From the NCBI GenBank assembly GCA_902780495.1, contig CACZFM010000007.1, positions 1-64,000 of the forward strand: a stretch of 64,000 nt of DNA. The letters are read 5' to 3'. How positions within the stretch are numbered: the stretch's first letter is position 1; every line of letters begins with the position of its first letter. This stretch comes from an uncultured Bacteroidales bacterium. Lineage in GTDB: Bacteria > Bacteroidota > Bacteroidia > Bacteroidales > Paludibacteraceae. Both the position numbers and the translations under genes were made by a program. Below the pieces are notes generated by a model, which worked only from the letters and a program-made list of their open reading frames with translations, did not search any database and was not told the origin of the DNA. Below, piece after piece: positions 1-7,445 of the stretch.

Positions 1-1205
1 GCATACCGTAAGTTATTTTCAACAGGCAGACCGGTGCAACCATAGAAAGCATCATATCCAATGCCGGTCACACTGTTGGGAATCGTGATACTCGTTAGAC
101 CGGTGCAACCATAGAAAGCACCACCTGCTATCTGCTTAATACCGTCAGGAATTGTATAAGCACCACTATAGGATTTAGGCATATAGGCAAAACAATGGGC
201 ATTATATACCGGAGAGGTCAGACCGGTGCAACCATTGAAAGCATCCCTTCCAATGCTGGTCACACTGTTGGGAATCGTGATACTCGTTAGACCGGTGCAT
301 TCATAGAAAGCCCTATCTCCAATGCCAGTCACACTGTTGGGAATCGTGATACTCGTCAGACCGGTGCAATGCAGGAAAGCATAATCATCAATGCTGGTCA
401 CACTGTTGGGAATCGTGATACTCGTCAGACCGGTGCAATAATAGAAAGCCCTCTCTCCAATGCGGGTCACACTGTTGGGAATGACCGTATTTTTGCAACC
501 TGCTATCAATGTGTTGGTGGCCGTTTCGATAATGGCATTACAATTATTGCGGCTGTCGTATTTCGTATTGCCACTATTGACCACAATAGATGTCAGATTG
601 GTGCAACCATAGAAAGCAGAGTTTCCAATGCCGGTCACACTGTTGCCTATCGTGATACTCGTCAGACCGGTGCAACCATAGAAAGCAGAGTTTCCAATGC
701 TGGTCACACTGTTGGGGATGGTGACACTCGTCAGACCGGTGCAACCATAGAAAGCAGACCTTTCAATGCTTGTCACACTGTTGGGAATGGTGACGCTCGT
801 CAGACCGGTGCAATCCCAGAAAGCATTATCTCCAATGATGGTCACACTGTTGGGAATGGTGACGCTCGTCAGACCGGTGCAACCATAGAAAGCCAGTTCT
901 CCAATGCTGGTCACACTGTTGGGAAGGGTGATACTCGTCAGACCGGTGCAATCACGGAAAGCATAAGTTCCAATGCCGGTCACCTTGTATGTATTATTAT
1001 TGTACGTAACAGAAGGAGGAATCGTCACAGCACCACTATATTCATTTGAATAAGAAAAAGGATAACTGCCTCTATACGTTACTGATGCCTCCTTTTTGTT
1101 ACTGTCGAAATCATACCAGATACCATTTACCTCTGTATCGGATGCCCATAATGTTCCTGCACTTGCTACTATCGCAAGGAGGATGGAAAAGATTTTTGTT
1201 TTCAT
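1..1205 (-). CDS. BspA-like leucine-rich repeat surface protein, 3' end outside window
   Basis: The frame is open for 401 codons from an ATG at 1205 to the window edge, so the C-terminus is missing. Residues 1-22 form a signal peptide (MKTKIFSILLAIVASAGTLW then AS). A short lead-in ([13 protein letters not shown]) is followed by many 23-residue repeats of the form [17 protein letters not shown]-x3-AF. This is the BspA/Treponema pallidum-type LRR (LRR_5 family), known from Bacteroidales cell-surface adhesins. The N-terminal ~80 residues are nearly the same as in the protein starting at 4065, so the two are tandem paralogues. A role in surface binding is inferred from the family; no ligand can be read. 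A non-LRR island ([18 protein letters not shown]) interrupts the repeats, as in the paralogue. Confidence 0.85.
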   Translation of the reverse strand, partial: MKTKIFSILLAIVASAGTLWASDTEVNGIWYDFDSNKKEASVTYRGSYPFSYSNEYSGAVTIPPSVTYNNNTYKVTGIGTYAFRDCTGLTSITLPNSVTSIGELAFYGCTGLTSVTIPNSVTIIGDNAFWDCTGLTSVTIPNSVTSIERSAFYGCTGLTSVTIPNSVTSIGNSAFYGCTGLTSITIGNSVTGIGNSAFYGCTNLTSIVVNSGNTKYDSRNNCNAIIETATNTLIAGCKNTVIPNSVTRIGERAFYYCTGLTSITIPNSVTSIDDYAFLHCTGLTSITIPNSVTGIGDRAFYECTGLTSITIPNSVTSIGRDAFNGCTGLTSPVYNAHCFAYMPKSYSGAYTIPDGIKQIAGGAFYGCTGLTSITIPNSVTGIGYDAFYGCTGLPVENNLRY

Positions 1206-1222
1206 ATTGTTAGTTGACTTTA

Positions 1223-1396
1223 TTATTTCTTTGGTTTATAATTATCGTGAATGGCACAACTTTGGAACATCTTATCTATGTCTGCTTCTGTATTTAGATG
1301 CCAGGTGCTAATATCTTTGTTAAAATCAGTATTGAAAAACATATATCTCATATCCATTACTTTTGAAACATTCCATTTGGATATTAGGCAGGAGGC
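1223..1396 (-). pseudogene. Remnant of a DUF285/BspA-type 26-residue repeat surface protein
   Basis: Between the two BspA-like genes the minus strand is open for 57 codons after an upstream in-frame stop and ends with TAA TAA. The translation contains KWNVSKVMDMRYMF, then DISTW, then DKMFQSCAI. This is the W-(D/N)-V-S-x-V-x-D-M-x-x-M-F signature of the DUF285 family of surface repeats (PARCEL/BspA-related). It lacks a signal peptide and any upstream repeats, so it looks like the 3' stump of a decayed gene rather than a working one. The first in-frame ATG would give only 44 residues. It belongs to a different repeat class from the neighbouring LRR_5 proteins. Confidence 0.6.
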
Positions 1397-1479
1397 TTAC
1401 TCCTTGTTATAATCGTTTTATTTTATTTTTTTATTGTTTGTTCTTTTAACCTGGGGTTACTTCTTACCTTACGGCACGA

Positions 1480-4065
1480 TTATTTCACTTCTGTTCCTGT
1501 GACAGTATAGGCTTTGCCGTCACGGAGGATGTAGAGTCTGCCGTTCTGCATCACTTTGCGGACAGAAGCGGAAGCGTCAGTATTCTTCATCACTTCTTCA
1601 ATGCCTAACGGGGAAGCGGACTGACCTACAATATTAAACTCGCTCCAGTATTGGTCGTTCTCGTACGCATCAACACAATTGTCAGGTACATATACAGGTA
1701 TCTGACGTTTGACATCAAAGAAGGTCTTAGCCTCAATCGTCGGAGGCGTGGTCGAGTTGACAGTAATCTTAGTCATCTTAGCGCAGAGAGCGAAGCAGTT
1801 GTCACCAATTGCCTGAACAGAAGAAGGAACCACCAAATCCTGCAAATATGTACAACCGTAGAATGCGCCATCTCCTATTTCTGTTACGCCTTCCGGAATA
1901 TCCAAGTGCTGCAATTGATGTGCGTTGTAGAAAGCCCAGTTTCCGATGCGCTTGAGTTGGCTGGTTGCCGCAGGAGCGAATGAGCGCCCAGGAGCAGCCA
2001 TGGCGGGGTCGCCTCCAAATGTGATGGTTTCTATACTACGGCAATCCTCAAAGGCACTCTGCTCTATTTCTACCACAGAGGCTGGGATGTCGATGGATTT
2101 CAAGTTCTTGCAACCCGCTACCATCATATAAGTTACTTTCTCAAGAGAAGAAGGCAACAGCAGTTGTTCCAAATTATAATAGTTCTTGAATGCCTCATCT
2201 GCAAACTCAACATTAGAGACTGCAGAAACATCGAGCGATTTAAGCGTTTTGTAAGAACGACCGATAACACCCAATGCATTATCATTCAGTTCACCTTTGT
2301 TAACAACCACAGTTTCCAAATATTTCGGACAGTTAGCCCAGTCTGTTTCCGTTACATTGAAGAATTCTGCTGGAGCTTCTACATATTTGAGGTTCTTAAT
2401 GTTCGTAATAACCCAATTACCAAGGCTTGTCACACTGTTGGAAATGGTGATGCTCGTCAGACCGGTGCAACCAGAGAAAGCATCCCCTCCAATGCTCGTC
2501 ACACTATTGGGAATAGTGATGGATGCAAGTTTGCTCATACCAGAGCAACATGATCCAGGAATGGATTCTACTTCATTGCCAAATACAAATGATTCAACCT
2601 GAGTGCCGAAACATCCGCTATTAGCGCAATTCTTCGCGTTCCATATAACAGATGTCAGACCGGTGCAATCCCGGAAAGCATAGTCTCCAATGCTTGTGAC
2701 ACTGTTACCAATCGTGATACTCGTCAGACCGGTGCAACCAGAGAAAGCATACCTTTCAATGCTTGTCACACTGTTGGGAATGGTGACGCTCGTCAGACCG
2801 GTGCAACCATAGAAAGCCAGTTCTCCAATGCTGGTCACACTGTTGCCAATCGTGATACTTGTCAGACCGGTACAATCCCTGAAAGCATCGGATTCAATGC
2901 TGGTCACACTGTTGGGAATGGTGACACTTGCCAGACTGGTGCAATTACAGAAAGCATAACCAGCAATACTTTCTATTCCATCAGGGATTGTATATGCCCC
3001 CGAATAGGAAGTTGGCATATAAGCAAATACATGTACATTAAAGACAGGACTCGTCAGACCGGTGCAATCCCAGAAAGCATAGTCTCCAATGCTTGTGACA
3101 CTGTTACCAATCGTGATACTCGTCAGACTAGTGCAACCATCGAAAGCATTACTTCCAATGCGGGTCACACTGTTGGGAATCGTGATACTCGTAAGACCGG
3201 TGCAACCATAGAAAGCATAGTTTCCAATGCCGGTCACGCTGTTGGGAAGCGTGATACTCGTCAGACCGGTGCAACCAGAGAAAGCAGAACCTCCAATGCC
3301 GGTCACGCTGTTGGGAATCGTGATACTTGTCAGACCGGTGCAACCAGAGAAAGCAGAACTTCCAATGCCGGTCACGCTGTTGGGAATCGTGATACTTGTA
3401 AGATCGGTGCAACCTTTGAAAGCAGAAGCGACAATACTTTCAATTCCATCAGGGATTGTATATGCCCCCGAATAGGAAGTTGGCATATAAGCAAATACAT
3501 GTACATTAAAGACAGGACTCGTCAGACCAGTGCAACCAGAGAAAGCAGAATTTCCAATGCTCGTCACAGTGTTGGGAATGGTGATAGAGGTTAAACTAGT
3601 GCAACCATCGAAAGCATTACTTCCAATGCGGGTCACACTGTTGGGAATGGTGATACTCGTCAGACCGGTACAACCATAGAAAACCATATATCCAATGCTG
3701 GTCACACTGTTGGGAATCGTGATACTCGTCAGACCGGTGCAACCAGAGAAAGCAGAAATTCCAATGCTGGTCACACTGTTGGGAATGGTGATACTCGTCA
3801 GACCGGTGCAATCATAGAAAGCATACTCTCCAATGCCGGTCACCTTGTATGTGACATTGTCGTACGTAACAGAAGGAGGAATCGTCACGGCACCACTATA
3901 TTCATCTGAATAAAAACCATAAACACGGCCTCTATATGTTACTGATGCCTCCTTTGTGTTGCTGTCGAAATCATACCAGATACCATTTACCCTCGTATCG
4001 GATGCCCACAATGCTCCTACACTTGCTGCAAGCGCAAGGAGGAGGGAAAAGATTTTTGTTTTCAT
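1480..4065 (-). CDS. BspA-like leucine-rich repeat secreted protein with C-terminal tail
   Basis: An 861-residue secreted protein. Residues 1-21 are a signal peptide ([20 protein letters not shown]). About twenty 23-residue LRR_5 units ([17 protein letters not shown]) fill residues ~75-560, followed by more diverged LRRs to ~790. The C-terminus carries the tail [18 protein letters not shown], a type shared with other secreted proteins in this window and probably a sorting signal. Two non-LRR islands ([20 protein letters not shown]), at about 2950-3060 and 3430-3535, are nearly identical at DNA level, showing internal segmental duplication. BspA-family proteins are surface adhesins; the binding partner here is unknown. 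The start lies 12 bp below the stop of the unknown gene 4078-4896, so the two are probably cotranscribed. Confidence 0.9.
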   Translation of the reverse strand: MKTKIFSLLLALAASVGALWASDTRVNGIWYDFDSNTKEASVTYRGRVYGFYSDEYSGAVTIPPSVTYDNVTYKVTGIGEYAFYDCTGLTSITIPNSVTSIGISAFSGCTGLTSITIPNSVTSIGYMVFYGCTGLTSITIPNSVTRIGSNAFDGCTSLTSITIPNTVTSIGNSAFSGCTGLTSPVFNVHVFAYMPTSYSGAYTIPDGIESIVASAFKGCTDLTSITIPNSVTGIGSSAFSGCTGLTSITIPNSVTGIGGSAFSGCTGLTSITLPNSVTGIGNYAFYGCTGLTSITIPNSVTRIGSNAFDGCTSLTSITIGNSVTSIGDYAFWDCTGLTSPVFNVHVFAYMPTSYSGAYTIPDGIESIAGYAFCNCTSLASVTIPNSVTSIESDAFRDCTGLTSITIGNSVTSIGELAFYGCTGLTSVTIPNSVTSIERYAFSGCTGLTSITIGNSVTSIGDYAFRDCTGLTSVIWNAKNCANSGCFGTQVESFVFGNEVESIPGSCCSGMSKLASITIPNSVTSIGGDAFSGCTGLTSITISNSVTSLGNWVITNIKNLKYVEAPAEFFNVTETDWANCPKYLETVVVNKGELNDNALGVIGRSYKTLKSLDVSAVSNVEFADEAFKNYYNLEQLLLPSSLEKVTYMMVAGCKNLKSIDIPASVVEIEQSAFEDCRSIETITFGGDPAMAAPGRSFAPAATSQLKRIGNWAFYNAHQLQHLDIPEGVTEIGDGAFYGCTYLQDLVVPSSVQAIGDNCFALCAKMTKITVNSTTPPTIEAKTFFDVKRQIPVYVPDNCVDAYENDQYWSEFNIVGQSASPLGIEEVMKNTDASASVRKVMQNGRLYILRDGKAYTVTGTEVK

Positions 4066-4077
4066 TGTTATTGAGTA

Positions 4078-4896
4078 TTAAAAGATTTTTTCATTACCAA
4101 TTTTATCTACAAGAATTCCTTCTTTAAAACCAGCTTCCTCAACTGCCTTTACAATGGATTTCCAATAGCGTTTCATATCCTGTGTATTGTTCATAGGAAT
4201 ATTTTCTAATGACCATCCATAAGATCCGTGTTTAGCCTTTTGACCAAATAGTGCATTGGTATCAAGGAATGGTTTGGCGAATCCTAAATTTGCGGCCTTT
4301 TTAAAATCACATTGAGGCAAACATGGAATAAAACTATAATACTTCTCTTCTGGAGAATATACAACTCCATCTACAAAATCAAATGGAGGATTTATCAAGG
4401 GATCAATTGATGCCAAGCGATACTGGTCGTTTGCAGGAATCCTATGACATGAAATTATTTCTTTTACGACAATAACTGTGTCAAACTCGAATATGGTACC
4501 TGATTGAAATGTACCGAAAATCAAGATATCTCCCTTTTGATATTTAGCTCTTCTTCTGCAGCATATATTACGAAAACATCCATATATGTATGGATCCGTA
4601 TTCAAGGCTTTGGGGGGCATAGATGCTAACAATTGTACTGGCCGCAGATCTGTATGAATAGCCTTCGGCTTTGTTTTTCTTATGATGGTTGCTTGTGAGT
4701 ATGGTTCGTATTCTCCCCAAAAACACAGAGACGAGGACTTCGGAGTTCCATTGTCTAAATACATTCCATCTCGCTGAATAAACTTTCGCCAATGCGAAAT
4801 AGTAGCATTCCATGAAAGATTGTTCACTGAGCCAATAGTCCTTTTGTGATATCCAGGTTCTGCATCTGGATGATTTAATAAAAATAGTCTAGCCAT
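4078..4896 (-). CDS. Hypothetical protein, unrecognised family
   Basis: A 272-residue soluble protein with no signal peptide or membrane segment. I do not recognise the family. The middle (KGDILIFGTFQSGTIFEFDT, residues ~119-138) has the small beta-rich look of PUA/EVE/ASCH-like domains, but that is only an impression. Four cysteines cluster loosely around residues 106-112 (CFRNICCRRR). The C-terminal third (MKRYWKSIVKAVEEAGFKEG) is predicted helical. The gene looks more AT-rich than its neighbours, which suggests acquisition. It ends 12 bp before the BspA-like gene at 4065, in the same direction, so it may be the first gene of a two-gene transcript. The start is ATG at 4896 and no promoter is obvious immediately upstream. 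Confidence 0.6.
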   Translation of the reverse strand: MARLFLLNHPDAEPGYHKRTIGSVNNLSWNATISHWRKFIQRDGMYLDNGTPKSSSLCFWGEYEPYSQATIIRKTKPKAIHTDLRPVQLLASMPPKALNTDPYIYGCFRNICCRRRAKYQKGDILIFGTFQSGTIFEFDTVIVVKEIISCHRIPANDQYRLASIDPLINPPFDFVDGVVYSPEEKYYSFIPCLPQCDFKKAANLGFAKPFLDTNALFGQKAKHGSYGWSLENIPMNNTQDMKRYWKSIVKAVEEAGFKEGILVDKIGNEKIF

Positions 4897-4988
4897 GGTA
4901 TTAAATTTTTAGTTTTGCCTACTCTTTGTCGGATTTTCGGCACACTCCGCGATATGTTTATTTTTTATGGTTTGTGCGTATGTACACA

Positions 4989-5020
4989 CAAAAAGCGTGA
5001 AGTTCATTTGTTCTTCACGC
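4989..5020 (-). terminator. Rho-independent terminator of the candidate small RNA
   Basis: On the minus strand GCGTGAAG (5013-5020) pairs perfectly with CTTCACGC (4995-5002) across a 10-nt loop, followed directly by five T residues. It ends the candidate small RNA and lies ~95 bp before the gene starting at 4896. Confidence 0.7.
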
Positions 5021-5175
5021 ATCTTGAGGGCTTCGCAATCCCTGTAACTAGTAGAAAAACAACCGAAGTCCACGCCCGATATGTATAACCCACCCAACCC
5101 TTTTAGGGGCGTTGGACATAGATATAACACACCACGAGGACATTCATTGTTGCTGCCACGACTAGTTACGAAATG
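4989..5175 (-). ncRNA. Candidate structured small RNA with 3' terminator (6S-like architecture)
   Basis: Read on the minus strand, a perfect 9-bp helix (5161-5169 with 5044-5052, GTAACTAGT/ACTAGTTAC) closes one long imperfect hairpin. Inside it are AACAA/UUGUU, GAA/UUC, GUCC/GGAC and UAUGU/ACAUA pairings. The apex is a CCAAcgCCC/GGGUUGG stem. A rho-independent terminator follows at once (4989-5020). One long rod with internal bubbles plus a terminator is the layout of 6S RNA, but I could not match conserved 6S bases, so identity is a guess. A -7-like box (AAATCTTCG) lies just upstream; the strong promoter at 5310-5340 could also make a longer precursor. The 100-codon ORF across it has no family features. 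Confidence 0.5.
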
Positions 5176-5309
5176 TTGCGAAGATTTCAAGATGTCGCAA
5201 ACAACGTTCAATAAACGCCTTTTATGTACTCACTTTTTTACACTGTTGAGCCCAGTGCCCTCATGTTTAACGTCCGTGAGAGAGGGACGAGAGTGTTTCA
5301 AATTCGCTG

Positions 5310-5340
5310 CAAAGGTAATGCTTTTTTTTGACATAACAAA
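5310..5340 (-). promoter_or_regulatory. Bacteroidota-type promoter
   Basis: On the minus strand a -33 TTTG (5337-5340) is 19 bp from a -7 TACCTTTG (5310-5317), the consensus of the Bacteroidota primary sigma factor. It points towards the candidate small RNA and the gene at 4896. No ORF of useful size lies between. Confidence 0.75.
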
Positions 5341-5369
5341 ATAAATCTGCATTTTCGTGCAGATTTATT
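5340..5369. promoter_or_regulatory. Perfect 12-bp inverted repeat next to promoter
   Basis: AATAAATCTGCA (5340-5351) and TGCAGATTTATT (5358-5369) are perfect arms around a 6-base spacer. The palindrome touches the -33 box of the promoter at 5310-5340, so it could be an operator. It could also be a terminator-like hairpin between the divergent regions, though there is no clear T-run for the minus strand. Confidence 0.5.
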
Positions 5370-5380
5370 GTTAAAGTAGT

Positions 5381-5427
5381 GTTGGACTAGTGAGACTAGT
5401 GGTCTAGTTTGACTAGTAGGACTAGTG
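5381..5427. repeat. Cluster of ACTAGT repeats
   Basis: ACTAGT occurs four times in 47 bp, with a fifth degenerate CTAG-containing unit, in an irregular array (GGACTAGTGAGACTAGTGG and similar). It lies between the palindrome and the minisatellite in a gene-free stretch. No function is evident. Confidence 0.6.
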
Positions 5428-5445
5428 TTTCTGTCCTTTAGCAGG

Positions 5446-5542
5446 CTTTCCTCTGCTTTTCGTTGGCTTAATAACCTAATAATAACCCAATAATAACCCA
5501 ATAATAACCCAATAATAGCCTAATAATTATCCGTGTATTGCT
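5446..5542. repeat. Dispersed intergenic repeat with 11-bp minisatellite (copy 1)
   Basis: A conserved lead (CTCTGCTTTT then GTTGGCTTAATAACC) is followed by five 11-bp units close to AATAACCCAAT (5470-5524) and ends with CGTGTATTGCT at the stop codon of the dipeptidase. The same three-part arrangement recurs at 23375-23470, so this is a dispersed element rather than a simple chance microsatellite. Confidence 0.7.
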
Positions 5543-7242
5543 TAGAAGCCGGCCCAGAATTTACGCCAGTAGCTGCGATACAACTCATCCCAACGGAGCA
5601 CAGTGGCACCGACAAAATCCGCCGTATAATCGTTCAGCAGGGCTGTTGCCTCCTTTTCGTTTTCTTCCGCCATCTGCTGATAGGTTGTTTCTATCAGTGG
5701 CAATTCCCGCAAACCTTTGTCCAAGAAATGATCACGCGCAGGCTCCAATGTCTTGCGGCAGATGCCCCAACGGACAGCCGCCAGTTTATTGGCTTGGCGG
5801 TAGTGCCACAACAGGCAATCGTCGCGATAGCGATGTTGGCCACAAATCTTCAGCATTGCCGGCAGTTCCGTTCCACCTGCGAAAATGGGGAAACGGGGTG
5901 ACTGCCCCGGATTGTCCAACGACATCCAACATACACCGCCCACTGCATCGGGCAACCAGCTGCGAACTTGAATCACCGTGGAATAGGCACATTGCGGCAC
6001 GGCTATCGTACGCACCCAATCCCAACGGCTGTCACCCGTCATCGCATAGTAGGCGGAAATCTCGTCAAAGCGCATCCAAGGATTGGCAAAATTGGATACG
6101 ATACTATCTTTGTCTTCCCATTTTTCGGTACTGAACAGCGTACGTCCTTTTTTCGGCACACGCATCATTTGGGTCAGGTCTTGTTCCGTTCCCTCGTAGT
6201 AGGAACCCAACAGCCGGCTCACTTCTTTCACCGAAAGCGGATGTTCGGGTTTCACACTTAATGGCAATTCGTCCATATCGGCATGCAACCCCAGTGAGGG
6301 CGCCAGTTGCTGCATGATGAACAACTCGCGGTTGGCATAGTTCTGCATTTTGCCAAAGAAGTTCTTTCCGCTATATGCGCGCCAGAACGAGAATTCTTCT
6401 TTTCCGTCCCAGAGTCCCAATTTCCGTGCGACGGCAAACACATTCTGCGATGCCATTATGTTGTCGCTCTCAAGGGGCTGATAGGCACTTTTCTTGCCTT
6501 TCTTCTGCTTTGCCGGTGCGGGTTCTTGCAGAGGTGCGAGACTGCCTATCCGGCTGATATTGGCCGACACACACACTTCGTCGTCAGGAATACGGCACGC
6601 CGCCCACACGGCACCGAGTTGGTCAGGACCTTCGCCCAGAATCTCAAATATCCACGCCTCTTTCGGGTCGGTGATAGTCAGGCATTCGCCGCCATCGCCA
6701 TAACCATATTCATACGCCAGTTCACCCATATACAATATGGCTTCGCGCGCGGAAGAACAGCGTTGAAGGGCAAGGCGGGCTAATTCTTCTATCATAAACA
6801 CGCCCTTGCTGTTACGCATCGTATCACGTCCGCCGAAGGTGGTCTCACCCATTGCCAGCTGTTTCTCGTTCAAGCAGGGGTAAGCCGTATCCAGCACACG
6901 ATAGGTGCGCCCCGCTTTCTGTTTCACTTTGCCTTTCACTTCCACCCCTTCTTTGCCTGCCGGATATTCCGTATGCATCTTTCCTGAATACACTTCCACA
7001 AGCGTATCGTTTTTGTATTCCACGGAAGGCAGCCACTGCATCCAGGTACGATACCATGAATCGCAGGTGTGACTGGTGATAGCCGAACCGTCTTCCGTAG
7101 CTTTCGGACCTACCAATATACTGGTGCAGTTATCCCCGAACGCCGGAGAAGACGTGAAATCTGTTTCGTTAGATTGCTGCGCCGACAGCATACCTGTCCA
7201 CATAACGGCAAGTATCAGGGTAAATAGGTGTTCTCTTTTCAT
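5542..7242 (-). CDS. Secreted C69-family dipeptidase (PepD-like)
   Basis: A peptidase family C69 N-terminal-nucleophile enzyme that hydrolyses dipeptides. With the ATG at 7242 the protein has 566 residues; a longer version would need a TTG at 7254. Residues 1-21 (MKREHLFTLILAVMWTGMLS) form a signal peptide. The predicted catalytic cysteine follows after a short propeptide in DNCTSILVGPKATEDGS (Cys39), matching the C-T-x-(I/L)-L-V-G-x-x-A-(T/S)-x-D-G start of mature C69 enzymes. The middle segment GGECLTITDPKEAWIFEILG is also typical. Periplasmic or outer-membrane location is inferred. tRNA-Gly lies 44 bp upstream in the same direction; no separate promoter is clear, so the gene may be read through from the tRNA promoter. 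Confidence 0.9.
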   Translation of the reverse strand: MKREHLFTLILAVMWTGMLSAQQSNETDFTSSPAFGDNCTSILVGPKATEDGSAITSHTCDSWYRTWMQWLPSVEYKNDTLVEVYSGKMHTEYPAGKEGVEVKGKVKQKAGRTYRVLDTAYPCLNEKQLAMGETTFGGRDTMRNSKGVFMIEELARLALQRCSSAREAILYMGELAYEYGYGDGGECLTITDPKEAWIFEILGEGPDQLGAVWAACRIPDDEVCVSANISRIGSLAPLQEPAPAKQKKGKKSAYQPLESDNIMASQNVFAVARKLGLWDGKEEFSFWRAYSGKNFFGKMQNYANRELFIMQQLAPSLGLHADMDELPLSVKPEHPLSVKEVSRLLGSYYEGTEQDLTQMMRVPKKGRTLFSTEKWEDKDSIVSNFANPWMRFDEISAYYAMTGDSRWDWVRTIAVPQCAYSTVIQVRSWLPDAVGGVCWMSLDNPGQSPRFPIFAGGTELPAMLKICGQHRYRDDCLLWHYRQANKLAAVRWGICRKTLEPARDHFLDKGLRELPLIETTYQQMAEENEKEATALLNDYTADFVGATVLRWDELYRSYWRKFWAGF

Positions 7243-7285
7243 AACTTCCCCCAAACGGGTTTCTTAAGAATTAGACATAAAAAGG

Positions 7286-7356
7286 AGCGGTATAAGGGAG
7301 TCGAACCCTCCTCCTCAGCTTGGGAAGCTGATGCACTACCGATGTGCTAATACCGC
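7286..7356 (-). tRNA. tRNA-Gly (anticodon CCC)
   Basis: The minus strand folds as a cloverleaf. The acceptor stem is GCGGTAT/ATACCGC (7 bp), the D-stem GCAC/GTGC, and the anticodon stem TCAGC/GCTGA with loop TTCCCAA (anticodon CCC). The T-arm is GAGGG TTCGACT CCCTT. The discriminator base is U, as expected for bacterial tRNA-Gly. The CCA end is not encoded. A clear promoter lies just upstream. Confidence 0.93.
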
Positions 7357-7389
7357 ATGCAGCCTATGCCGCTTTTCTAAAATACGCTG

Positions 7390-7421
7390 CAAAAGTACTG
7401 CTTTTTTTTGATATATGCAAA
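7390..7421 (-). promoter_or_regulatory. Promoter of tRNA-Gly
   Basis: On the minus strand TTTG (7418-7421) is 20 bp from TACTTTTG (7390-7397), 34 bp upstream of the tRNA 5' end. Confidence 0.8.
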
Positions 7422-7445
7422 TATTTTGGTTATTTTTGGTACTTT

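Noticed and set aside
369-1049. A 226-codon plus-strand ORF with periodic NAGHTVGN repeats
   Set aside because: It is the antisense reading of the BspA repeats, which are open in several frames because of their 69-bp periodicity; the minus-strand frame has signal peptide and LRRs.
2400-3850. Possible CRISPR-like repeats
   Set aside because: The 69-bp periodicity is in frame and encodes leucine-rich repeats.
4909-5211. A 100-codon minus-strand ORF
   Set aside because: Lies over the structured RNA and terminator; helices and terminator explain the sequence better than coding, and the peptide has no family features.
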